The position numbers were made by a program, and so were the translations under genes. The notes below the pieces were generated by a model. That model was not told the DNA's origin, made no database searches, and worked only from the letters and a program-made list of their open reading frames with translations. Of a stretch of 19,090 nt of DNA, positions 7,329-14,418 are shown piece after piece (position 1 is the first letter of the stretch; each line of letters starts with the position of its first letter). This DNA is from DASVFB01 sp036380275 (GTDB taxonomy: Bacteria > Actinomycetota > Thermoleophilia > Gaiellales > Gaiellaceae), in the NCBI GenBank assembly GCA_036380275.1, contig DASVFB010000306.1, positions 1 through 19,090 of the forward strand, read 5' to 3'.

Positions 7329-8372
7329 TTGCACCTCGAGTCCCTGGGTTGGGACGCGTCGTTCGCCGACGAGTTCCGGCCCTTCGAGCACGACGGCCTC
7401 GCGCCCGCGCGTGTCGCCGTGGAGCACCGAAGCGAATACGTCGTCTACTCGCAGCACGGCGAGCTCCGCGCCGAGCTCACCGGCAGGCTGCGCCACGGCG
7501 ACGAGCATCCTGCCGTCGGCGACTGGGTCGCCGTCGCGCCGCGGCCTGACGAAGGCCGCGCGACGATCCACGCTGTCCTGCCGCGGCGCAGCGCGTTCGT
7601 GCGCAAGGTCGCCTGGGCCGAAACGAAGCCGCAGGTCGTCGCGGCGAACGTGGACGTTGCGTTCGTCGTGGCCGGGCTCGATCTCAACTACAACGTACGG
7701 CGGATCGAGCGCTACCTGACGCTTGCCTGGGAGAGCGGAGCCCAGCCCGTCGTGCTGTTGACGAAGGCCGACCTCTGCGAAGACGTCGAGTCGCGCGTGT
7801 ACGAAGTGGAGTCCGTCGCGTTCGGCGTACCCGTGCATCCCGTCAGCGCGCCGCACGGCGACGGCGTCGACACGGTGCGCTCGTACGTCCCGCCGGGACG
7901 GACCGCGGCGCTGCTCGGCTCTTCTGGCGTCGGCAAGTCGACGCTCGTAAACGCGCTTGTCGGCACGGAGCTGCTCGCAGTGCGCGAGATCCGCGAGGAC
8001 GGGCGCGGCCGGCATACGACGTCGCACCGCCAGCTCGTGCCGCTACCGGAAGGCGGGCTCGTGCTCGATACGCCGGGCATGCGCGAGCTCCAGCTCTGGG
8101 ATGCCGACTCCGGCATCGAGGCCGCCTTCCAGGATCTCGAGTCGCTCGCCGCCGAGTGTCGCTTCGCCGATTGCGCGCACCGTCGCGAGCCCGGCTGCGC
8201 AGTCCGCGCTGCTCTCGCTAACGGGACGCTTGAAATGGAACGGTTCGAGAGCTGGCGCAAGCTGCAGCGCGAACTCGAGCGCCTGGCCATGAAGCAGGAC
8301 GCGAGAGCGCGGTCTGAGTCGAGGAAGGAGCGTGCGCGCTTCGCGAGGTCGATGCGGAAGACGTCGTACTAG
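7329..8372 (+). CDS. rsgA: Ribosome small-subunit biogenesis GTPase RsgA
   Basis: A 347-aa circularly permuted GTPase that helps late maturation of the 30S subunit. Domains in order: an N-terminal OB fold with VGDWV near residue 63, then the permuted GTPase with G4 TKAD (145-148), G1 GSSGVGKST (197-205), a GRGRHTT switch (226-232) and G3 DTPG (247-250), then the C-terminal zinc knuckle C277-x4-C282-x-H284-x5-C290. A basic tail follows. I chose the TTG at 7329 because AGGAGG lies 8 nt upstream. An in-frame TTG at 7263 would add 22 residues unlike the family and lacks a ribosome site. The stop shares the tetranucleotide CTAG with the stop of the convergent binding-protein gene. Confidence 0.96.
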   Translation: MHLESLGWDASFADEFRPFEHDGLAPARVAVEHRSEYVVYSQHGELRAELTGRLRHGDEHPAVGDWVAVAPRPDEGRATIHAVLPRRSAFVRKVAWAETKPQVVAANVDVAFVVAGLDLNYNVRRIERYLTLAWESGAQPVVLLTKADLCEDVESRVYEVESVAFGVPVHPVSAPHGDGVDTVRSYVPPGRTAALLGSSGVGKSTLVNALVGTELLAVREIREDGRGRHTTSHRQLVPLPEGGLVLDTPGMRELQLWDADSGIEAAFQDLESLAAECRFADCAHRREPGCAVRAALANGTLEMERFESWRKLQRELERLAMKQDARARSESRKERARFARSMRKTSY

Positions 8373-9655
8373 CCGATCTTCTCGCGGATGATCTTCGCCG
8401 CGTTCTTGAAGGCGACCTGCGCCCGCGTCGCCCCCACTCCCTGCGTCGACTTGGTCCACGCCAGGCCAAGGTCGGTCCACACCGAGCTCATCTGCGGCAG
8501 GTTCGGCACGGGAACGCCTCCGAGACCGGCTCTGCCGAATTTCGCCTCGATCGTGTCCTTGTAGTCCGCAGCCGCTCGCGAGTTCGCCGGGATCCGGGCA
8601 TTGCTCTCCGCAAGGTCGAGCTGCGCGCTCGGTGTCAGCATGAAGCTCGCGACGAAGTCGCGCGCGAGCGTGTCGAGGCCGTGAGCCGCGGCGTACTTCG
8701 TGACCATCAGCCCTTCGACACGCAGGAACGGCACAGACGCGAGCTTGATCTTCGGCACGCGGATCACCTTGAACTTGAGCCCACTCGCCTTCAGCGCGGC
8801 AGCTTCCCACGGCCCGGTGATCCAGAACGCAGCCTGCTTGTTCAGGAACGCGCTCTTCGCCGCGTTGTAGTCGAGCTTCGAGTTGATGAGCCGCTCACGG
8901 TTCCACCGGTCGATCAGCGGGCTGTTCGACACGAGCGTCCTGTTCGCGACGCCGATGTCGGACGCATCGAGCAGACCGACCTTGTTCTTGCCGAAGATGT
9001 AGCCGCCTAGACCTGCGAAGAACGGATGCATGTACACCGCGGCGTCCTCGGGGGAGCTCTGCGGCACCGCGATGCCAAGGTTGCCCGTCTTCCGCTTCTT
9101 GAACGCCAGCGCCCGTCGCTCGAGCTCCGCGAACGTCCTCGGCAACTTCACGAGGCCGGTGTTCACGACGAGGGCGACATTGTCGAACGCATACGGTGCG
9201 CCGTAGAGCTTCTTGAGCGCGATGCCGTACGAGAACGCATCGAGCGTGTACTGCGGAAACTGCCTCTTGACCGCCGTGCTCGGATAGATCGGCAGCAGGA
9301 GCCCGCTCCCGACGAGCCCGCCGAGCCAGTCGTTCTGGCCGACGATCACGTCCGGCGCGTTCGCCGGCGTGACCGTCGCGAGCTCGTTGCGGATCGAGGC
9401 GAAGTCGTGGACGGAGATCGTCACCGGCGACTTGCCCCACGTCGTCGCGCTCTTCGCGATCGACGCCTGCTCCGCGCTGCTCACCCAGATCACGATCGGG
9501 GCGGCGCCCATGCTGCGTTGCGAGGCCGCGATCGGCGAGGCGGCCACGAGCGCGGCCGTCACGAGCGCGAACAGGAATGTGGCGACGCGGCCCTCGGAGA
9601 ACAGGCCGGGAAGCATACCCATGGTCACGTACGGAGTCACGCACGCGACAATCAC
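8369..9655 (-). CDS. ABC-type sugar-binding protein (extracellular solute-binding protein, MalE-like)
   Basis: A protein of up to 428 aa resembling family 1 solute-binding proteins, the external receptors for sugar ABC importers. Seen: a signal peptide (hydrophobic ATFLFALVTAALVAAS at about 25-40, cleavage near AASPIAA), an IVIWVSS first strand, PDVIVGQNDW near 104, LYGAPYAFDNVALVVNTGLV near 160 and AAFWITGPWEA near 275, which are typical of the MalE fold. No lipobox cysteine follows the hydrophobic segment, which is unusual for a monoderm binding protein. No permease or ATPase genes are nearby, so it is an orphan. The GTG at 9655 has AAGGGG about 11 nt upstream. ATG codons at 9622 and 9616 are alternatives and would give a more ordinary signal peptide. 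Confidence 0.85.
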   Translation of the reverse strand: MIVACVTPYVTMGMLPGLFSEGRVATFLFALVTAALVAASPIAASQRSMGAAPIVIWVSSAEQASIAKSATTWGKSPVTISVHDFASIRNELATVTPANAPDVIVGQNDWLGGLVGSGLLLPIYPSTAVKRQFPQYTLDAFSYGIALKKLYGAPYAFDNVALVVNTGLVKLPRTFAELERRALAFKKRKTGNLGIAVPQSSPEDAAVYMHPFFAGLGGYIFGKNKVGLLDASDIGVANRTLVSNSPLIDRWNRERLINSKLDYNAAKSAFLNKQAAFWITGPWEAAALKASGLKFKVIRVPKIKLASVPFLRVEGLMVTKYAAAHGLDTLARDFVASFMLTPSAQLDLAESNARIPANSRAAADYKDTIEAKFGRAGLGGVPVPNLPQMSSVWTDLGLAWTKSTQGVGATRAQVAFKNAAKIIREKIG

Positions 9656-9660
9656 TTCAT

Positions 9661-9822
9661 ATGGCGCCCCTTCGCGACCGAATCCGTCCCGCCCTCTACG
9701 ACTTCTTCGGAGGCCGGATGGAGAGGCATTTCGCCGCGTACAGGCGCAGGGCGCTCGCGCATGCGCAGGGCCGCGTGCTGGAGATCGGCGGCGGCACGGG
9801 GTTCAACGTGCCGTACTACCCG
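9661..9822 (+). pseudogene. Truncated SAM-dependent methyltransferase remnant
   Basis: The 54 codons hold the N-terminal helices and motif I (VLEIGGGTGFN) of a UbiE-like class I methyltransferase, then stop matching after VPYYP, just where the strand-2 acidic SAM-ribose ligand should follow. About three quarters of the domain is missing, so methyl transfer is impossible. The junction near 9822 stays in frame with the secreted protein. A deletion between two neighbouring genes, or an assembly join, would explain it. Confidence 0.65.
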
Positions 9823-10509
9823 AGACCGCTCGTCGCCGGACGCGCGCTCGCCCACCTGATCGTCTTACTGCTTGCGACGGCGGCGCTCGCGGCGGCGCCC
9901 GACGCGCAGGCGCACGGCGGCACGCGGTCAAGCGGATACGTCTCCACCTTCTCGAACCTCGACCCGAACGTGCTCGGCGTGCTCGTGAACGTCATTGGCT
10001 CGCGGGAGTTCCTCCGCGTCAGCAATTACAGCGGCAAGACGCTCGTTGTGCTCGGCTATCAGCGCGAGCCCTACCTCCGCTTCACGCGCTCGGGCGTGTA
10101 CGAGAACTCCGCCTCACCGACCGCGTACCTCAACGCGTCGCACACCGTGCCGCAATCCGCCGCCGGGAACACGGAGCCGCGCTGGAAACAGGTCTCGAGG
10201 TCGCCGTCGTACACGTGGCACGATCACCGAATCGTGTGGACAGGCGCGCAACCGCCGCCGGCGGTTCAGGAGTCGCCCGACGAGACGCATCTCATCTTCA
10301 ACTGGCGCATTCCCGCGCGCGTGGACGGCAGGCCGTTCCGGATCAAGGGCTTCCTCGGGTGGAGCCCGCCGCCCGCGACACAAAACGGAGGCGGCACCAG
10401 CACGTGGCTGATCGTCGCCGCGGCCGTCGGCGGCGCGCTACTCCTTGCCGCCGCTGCTGGAGCGGGGGTCCGCCACGCGAAGCGGCGGACCCCCAAAGCT
10501 CCCGTCTAG
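9661..10509 (+). CDS. In-frame chimera: methyltransferase N-terminus joined to a membrane-anchored secreted protein
   Basis: From the ATG at 9661 one 282-aa frame runs through two unrelated parts. Residues 1-54 read as the start of a class I methyltransferase (RVLEIGGGTGFN, the SAM-binding motif I at 38-49). From about residue 55 comes a signal-peptide-like segment (LIVLLLATAALAAA at 66-79, then AQA before H85), an extracellular domain (EPYLRF at 136-141, YLNASH at 156-161, YTWHDHRIVW at 184-193) and a C-terminal transmembrane helix (about 249-270) with a basic tail. I recall this domain from actinobacterial hypothetical proteins near copper genes, but cannot name it. A GTG at 9808 would start the secreted protein alone. 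Product unknown; a fusion or a deletion scar are both possible. Confidence 0.7.
   Translation: MAPLRDRIRPALYDFFGGRMERHFAAYRRRALAHAQGRVLEIGGGTGFNVPYYPRPLVAGRALAHLIVLLLATAALAAAPDAQAHGGTRSSGYVSTFSNLDPNVLGVLVNVIGSREFLRVSNYSGKTLVVLGYQREPYLRFTRSGVYENSASPTAYLNASHTVPQSAAGNTEPRWKQVSRSPSYTWHDHRIVWTGAQPPPAVQESPDETHLIFNWRIPARVDGRPFRIKGFLGWSPPPATQNGGGTSTWLIVAAAVGGALLLAAAAGAGVRHAKRRTPKAPV
10464..10494. terminator. Perfect 11-bp hairpin at a convergent junction, inside the coding end
   Basis: GGGGGTCCGCC at 10464-10474 and GGCGGACCCCC at 10484-10494 pair perfectly around a 9-nt loop. It lies within the last 16 codons of the chimera gene and just downstream of the large phosphoesterase stop on the other strand. 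No U-tract follows on either strand, so it would be a GC-only terminator or an RNA-stabilising 3' structure for one or both transcripts. Confidence 0.5.
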
Positions 10510-13500
10510 GGCGATCCGGCCGGGCAGTCGTTGCCCGCACCGGGGTTCGGATCGAAGCAGTGGATCCGGCCCTGGATCGACGGCGAGATCGGCGAGCTCG
10601 CCGTGATGTAGTCCGCCGTGACCTGATCCATGATGTCCTGCGTCGTCGCCCGGCTCGTGAACACCGGGTAGCCGTCGCCTCCGGTCATCATGAAGTCGTT
10701 CTCGGCGATCTTGTACGTCGAGCCGGCCGTCAGGTCGACCGCCGGGCCGGTGCAGGTCCCGTTCGCCGCCTGCCGCACCGCGCTGGTTACGCGGCTGCCG
10801 GCGGCCCCCTCGACGTTGAAGGTGAAGCAGAGGCCGGACACCTGCGGGAACCGTCCCTGCGCCGAGGGCATCAGGCTGACGCCGTTCTCGAGCATCGCCT
10901 TCAGCTCGGCGCCGTTCACCTCCAGCGTGACGACGATGTTGCCGAACGGAAGCACCGACAGCACCTGACCGCGCGAGATGATGTACGGCGGAGGCGTTGA
11001 CGGCACGCAGAGCCCGTTGCCGCCTCCCGCCGCCGGACACGTGAGCGCGTCGCGCAGGCCGCCCGAGTTCGTGATCGCGAACTGGACGCCGATCGGGTCG
11101 TACTTCGCCCGCATCGCGTCAGTGACGACGTCGCCGACGAGTGACTCGCAGAGCCGGCCGTCTACGCGCCCACAGACGTCGGAGCGCAGGATCTCGACGC
11201 TCGACTGGCCGATCGTCTGGCCGAGGATCGGCTTCAGCTGGTTGTTCAGGTCGTCGATCTTCGCCTGGATCTCAGCGTCGGGCGTGATGCCGATGTTCCA
11301 CGGCTTGTGGAAGTCGGCCGTCTTGTAGACGACGCCTTCCTTGCCGGGCCCGAACACGAGACGCACGCGCGTGAAGCGCACGCCCTTGCTCAGGTTCTCA
11401 GTCGTGAGCACGCCGTTCGCCCGCGTCGTGAGGACCTGCTGGTTCGTATGGTCGCCGATCACCGCGTCGACGTTCGCCGAGACGTTGTCGGCGAGATCGA
11501 CGAGCGGTCCTGTGGGCGCAGTCAGCGTGCCCGCAGTCGCGCCGAGGTGCCCGATCGCCACGATGCCGTCCGTCTTCTTCGCGATCCTCGCGGCCTCGGT
11601 GTTCACGTGGTCCGTCGAGTTCTCGACGTGGAACGGAACGAGCGCCGCCGGGCTCGTTAGCTCGGGCAGGTCGTCGTTGGAGAAGCCGACGATGCCGAGC
11701 TTGACGCCGTGGTCGAACTTGAACACCCGCGAAGGCGACCACTCGGCCGGCGTGTTGCCGTTGTCGTCGACGAGGTTCGACGAGACGAACGGGTAGTTCG
11801 CCAGCGGGATCAGGTTGTGGCGCAGGTTGTCCTGTCCGTGGTCGAAGTTGTGGTTCCCGAGCCCGTCGATGTCGATCCCCATCATGTTCATGACTTCGAT
11901 CGTCGGCACGTCGTTGAAGAACGCGGAAACCGGCGGCGTCGCGCCGACGGAGTCGCCGGCAGCCATCTCGATCACGTTCGGTTCGCCGTCCTTAGCCGAC
12001 AGCGCGGCCTCGGCCTCGTAGGTCTGGAACCACTGCTTCAGGAAGGCCGAGCCGCCGATGTTGAATGCCGCGTTGACGCCGGGCGACGCGAGGTTGTCCG
12101 ACGCCTCGGCGAGCGGCACCAGTTGGCCGTGGTAGTCGCTGATGTCGAGAATCGTGACCTCCGTCAGCTTCTCGGCACCCTCGGCGATGTCATAGAGGAT
12201 CCGTCCCCGTGCGTTCTGCGGGCCGGGAATGTCCATCAGGAAGGAGAGCGTCGGGGCAATGTCGATTGCGCGGAGCCCCTTCACGTGATCCTTGTGCTTG
12301 AAGCCGGGGCCGCCCGCGACAAACGTCGCGTGCATGTTGATGTTGCCCGTCATGTTGACGTAGTTCGGCAGGAAGCCGTGCTGCCCGAAGAAGTGGGACA
12401 GTGCGATCGCCTGGCCATTCGTGCCCGCGTCCGACTGGTACGGGGGCATGGTTACGACCACGACGTCACCGCTGCGGTTCGGATGCAGAGAGTCCGAGCC
12501 GTCGACGTCTCGTAGTTCTTCCTTCTGGAGGATTTTCATGATGACCGGTTTCCCGGGGTTTGCCGGGTCGGTCACGTTCTGGAACGCGTTGGTGACTGCT
12601 GCGCGGACCGCCGCGTTCGTGATCCCGTTCGGCAGCGTCGTGTTGACGTAGATCTGGATCGTCCCCCCGGCCCAGCACGCCTTCGCCAGGTCGGTGGTCG
12701 CCGCGCCGCAGTTCGCCGCGTTGGCGTTGCTCGCGTGCAGCGAGACGCCGTTAACCGTCGCGTCGAAGAGCACCTTGTTGGCGTTGAGCGCGTAACGCTG
12801 TGCGCCGAAGCCGTGGTCGGAGCCCGCGAACGTCGTCGGGTTGCCGCCCATGAGCTCACGCGTGATGCCGAGCTTCTCGTCGGCGTCCTCGTAGGCGCTG
12901 CGGATGTAGCCCTCGCGGATCGCGACGCGACCTGCCGTGTTCGGCGTGCACTGGACGTCGTCGAACCTCGGCGACGCGTCGAAGCACGGGTTCGGGCTTC
13001 CGTCCGGATCCTTCTTGGTGACGAGGCCCATGAACTGATGCGAGACCTCATCCGTGAACGGGTAGCCGACCATCGCGAGATCCGTGTCGGGCTGCAGGTC
13101 GCCGAGGATGTAGTTGATCACCTGCAGGCTGTACGCCCGTTCGAGGTCGCGCCCCTGCTGGACGTACGTGTCCTCGTCCACTACGCCCGCTTCCTCCGGA
13201 GCGAAGTCGGCCGCTGCCCAGGGCAGCAGGTTGTCCGCGATGTACTTCTCGAGTCGGTCTTCGCCCGCGCCGCCGGCGGGCAGGCCGTTGCACGGCGTTC
13301 CGCACTTGGCAATCGCGCGAGCCAGCGACGTGTCGTAGAGCTTGAACTGGCTTGCGTCCGGCGCGAGCGAGATCAGCTTGATGTAGTGCCCAACGGTCTG
13401 GCCGACACGCGCGCCGATCAGGCCGTTGGCGCCGGTCAGTTTGAGCGGCAGGAAGTCGCCGACCTTCAGGTCGACCGACGGCGCTGCGCCCGTCTTGCCG

Positions 13501-14282
13501 ACCGGGCTCACGATCGCGTGGTCGTACTTCACGCCGCCGCCCGTGACGCTGTCGTAGAAGTAGACGTTGTACGTACGGTTGGGGTTCTGAGCGGCGAACG
13601 TGGAGTTGATCGTCCACAGCGTCTCTTTCGGAGCCGCCGCCGGATCGCCGGCCGGGACGTTGCTCCAGCCGGAGGCCGCCGCGACCGTAGCGACCTGGTA
13701 GGTGACGCCGAAGAACGCAGAGCCGGCCTGCTCGACCGGGTCGGCGGCGCCGACCAGCACGCCGCGGTTGGAGAAGAAGTTGGTGAAGTCGACCGTCGGG
13801 CCGTTGATGTTGGCGGAAGCGCCGCCGACCCAGTCGATCTGCGCGACCTTCTTGCCCGCGCGCTCGGCTGCGTTGGCGATCGTGTCCGCCTGGAGCACGC
13901 CTGCGGCGGAGAACGACGTTCGGTTGGAGAACGTATCGCCCGAGCGGAAGTATGTGTTGTTGGTCGAGCCGTGCTCGGACGGGTACGTCCCCGTCGCCAT
14001 CGTGAACCAGCCCACGCCGGTGTTCGGCGGGAAGGCCTGAAGCATCCCGTTGTCGCCCGTGACCCCGTGCTTCATCAGGTTCTTGTAGATGGGCATGAAG
14101 CCGACCTTGGCGTACTTCTCCATCAGGTCCGGACGCATGCCGTCGGACGCGAACATCACGACCTTGTCGACCGGTCGGCCGTCCTTCTTGGCGACCGCGC
14201 TGGCGGCCCCGATCGTCATGACAATTGCAAGTGCTGCCGCGCCACAGAATGCAGGCGCAAGCACGCGGCGGCGTTTCTTCAT
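10506..14282 (-). CDS. Exported bifunctional phosphoesterase: NPP-type phosphodiesterase fused to UshA-like 5'-nucleotidase
   Basis: A 1258-aa protein with a basic, hydrophobic signal peptide (residues 1-30). Residues about 38-700 are a type I phosphodiesterase/nucleotide pyrophosphatase of the alkaline phosphatase superfamily. The candidate metal and nucleophile set is complete: D47, T88 (placed 9 residues before TGTYPSEHG, as in NPP enzymes), D411, H415, D489/H490 and H635. Residues about 707-990 are a calcineurin-like metallophosphatase with D716/H718, D777, N810/H811, H912 and H945. Residues about 1018-1215 are the 5'-nucleotidase C-terminal domain (TNSGGLRDAL, VLPFGN, GGDGYP). It probably splits nucleotide diesters and then strips phosphate outside the cell. 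The ATG at 14282 has AGGAGAGG just upstream. The frame stays open to 14558, but that part lacks protein character. The stop overlaps the convergent chimera gene by CTAG. Confidence 0.92.
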   Translation of the reverse strand: MKKRRRVLAPAFCGAAALAIVMTIGAASAVAKKDGRPVDKVVMFASDGMRPDLMEKYAKVGFMPIYKNLMKHGVTGDNGMLQAFPPNTGVGWFTMATGTYPSEHGSTNNTYFRSGDTFSNRTSFSAAGVLQADTIANAAERAGKKVAQIDWVGGASANINGPTVDFTNFFSNRGVLVGAADPVEQAGSAFFGVTYQVATVAAASGWSNVPAGDPAAAPKETLWTINSTFAAQNPNRTYNVYFYDSVTGGGVKYDHAIVSPVGKTGAAPSVDLKVGDFLPLKLTGANGLIGARVGQTVGHYIKLISLAPDASQFKLYDTSLARAIAKCGTPCNGLPAGGAGEDRLEKYIADNLLPWAAADFAPEEAGVVDEDTYVQQGRDLERAYSLQVINYILGDLQPDTDLAMVGYPFTDEVSHQFMGLVTKKDPDGSPNPCFDASPRFDDVQCTPNTAGRVAIREGYIRSAYEDADEKLGITRELMGGNPTTFAGSDHGFGAQRYALNANKVLFDATVNGVSLHASNANAANCGAATTDLAKACWAGGTIQIYVNTTLPNGITNAAVRAAVTNAFQNVTDPANPGKPVIMKILQKEELRDVDGSDSLHPNRSGDVVVVTMPPYQSDAGTNGQAIALSHFFGQHGFLPNYVNMTGNINMHATFVAGGPGFKHKDHVKGLRAIDIAPTLSFLMDIPGPQNARGRILYDIAEGAEKLTEVTILDISDYHGQLVPLAEASDNLASPGVNAAFNIGGSAFLKQWFQTYEAEAALSAKDGEPNVIEMAAGDSVGATPPVSAFFNDVPTIEVMNMMGIDIDGLGNHNFDHGQDNLRHNLIPLANYPFVSSNLVDDNGNTPAEWSPSRVFKFDHGVKLGIVGFSNDDLPELTSPAALVPFHVENSTDHVNTEAARIAKKTDGIVAIGHLGATAGTLTAPTGPLVDLADNVSANVDAVIGDHTNQQVLTTRANGVLTTENLSKGVRFTRVRLVFGPGKEGVVYKTADFHKPWNIGITPDAEIQAKIDDLNNQLKPILGQTIGQSSVEILRSDVCGRVDGRLCESLVGDVVTDAMRAKYDPIGVQFAITNSGGLRDALTCPAAGGGNGLCVPSTPPPYIISRGQVLSVLPFGNIVVTLEVNGAELKAMLENGVSLMPSAQGRFPQVSGLCFTFNVEGAAGSRVTSAVRQAANGTCTGPAVDLTAGSTYKIAENDFMMTGGDGYPVFTSRATTQDIMDQVTADYITASSPISPSIQGRIHCFDPNPGAGNDCPAGSP

Positions 14283-14311
14283 GGACCTCTCCTCTCGGTT
14301 TCCCCTGACAA

Positions 14312-14343
14312 CCGTCGCGAGGAACCTACTTGGTTCGCGACGG
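14312..14343. promoter_or_regulatory. Inverted repeat in the leader or promoter of the fusion phosphoesterase
   Basis: CCGTCGCGA at 14312-14320 and TCGCGACGG at 14335-14343 are perfect 9-bp complements. The stem can extend by ACC/GGT after a short bulge. It lies 30-61 bp upstream of the phosphoesterase ATG and is separate from the terminator at 14375-14408. It could be a dimeric regulator's operator or a leader hairpin. No clear promoter hexamers are seen beside it. Confidence 0.4.
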
Positions 14344-14374
14344 CCCCTGCAACCGGCTGCCGCTCTCGTGAGAG

Positions 14375-14408
14375 GAAGGTGGCCCCTCCACGTAGAGGGG
14401 CCACCTTC
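14375..14408 (-). terminator. Intrinsic terminator-like hairpin after the 850-aa phosphoesterase gene
   Basis: GAAGGTGGCCCCTC at 14375-14388 pairs perfectly with GAGGGGCCACCTTC at 14395-14408, a 14-bp stem with a 6-nt loop. It lies 11-44 bp past the stop of the upstream minus-strand gene and before the leader of the next. On the minus strand it is followed by a C/T-rich run rather than a pure U-tract. It should separate the two phosphoesterase genes into different transcripts, at least partly. Confidence 0.75.
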
Positions 14409-14418
14409 TTCGACGGTG

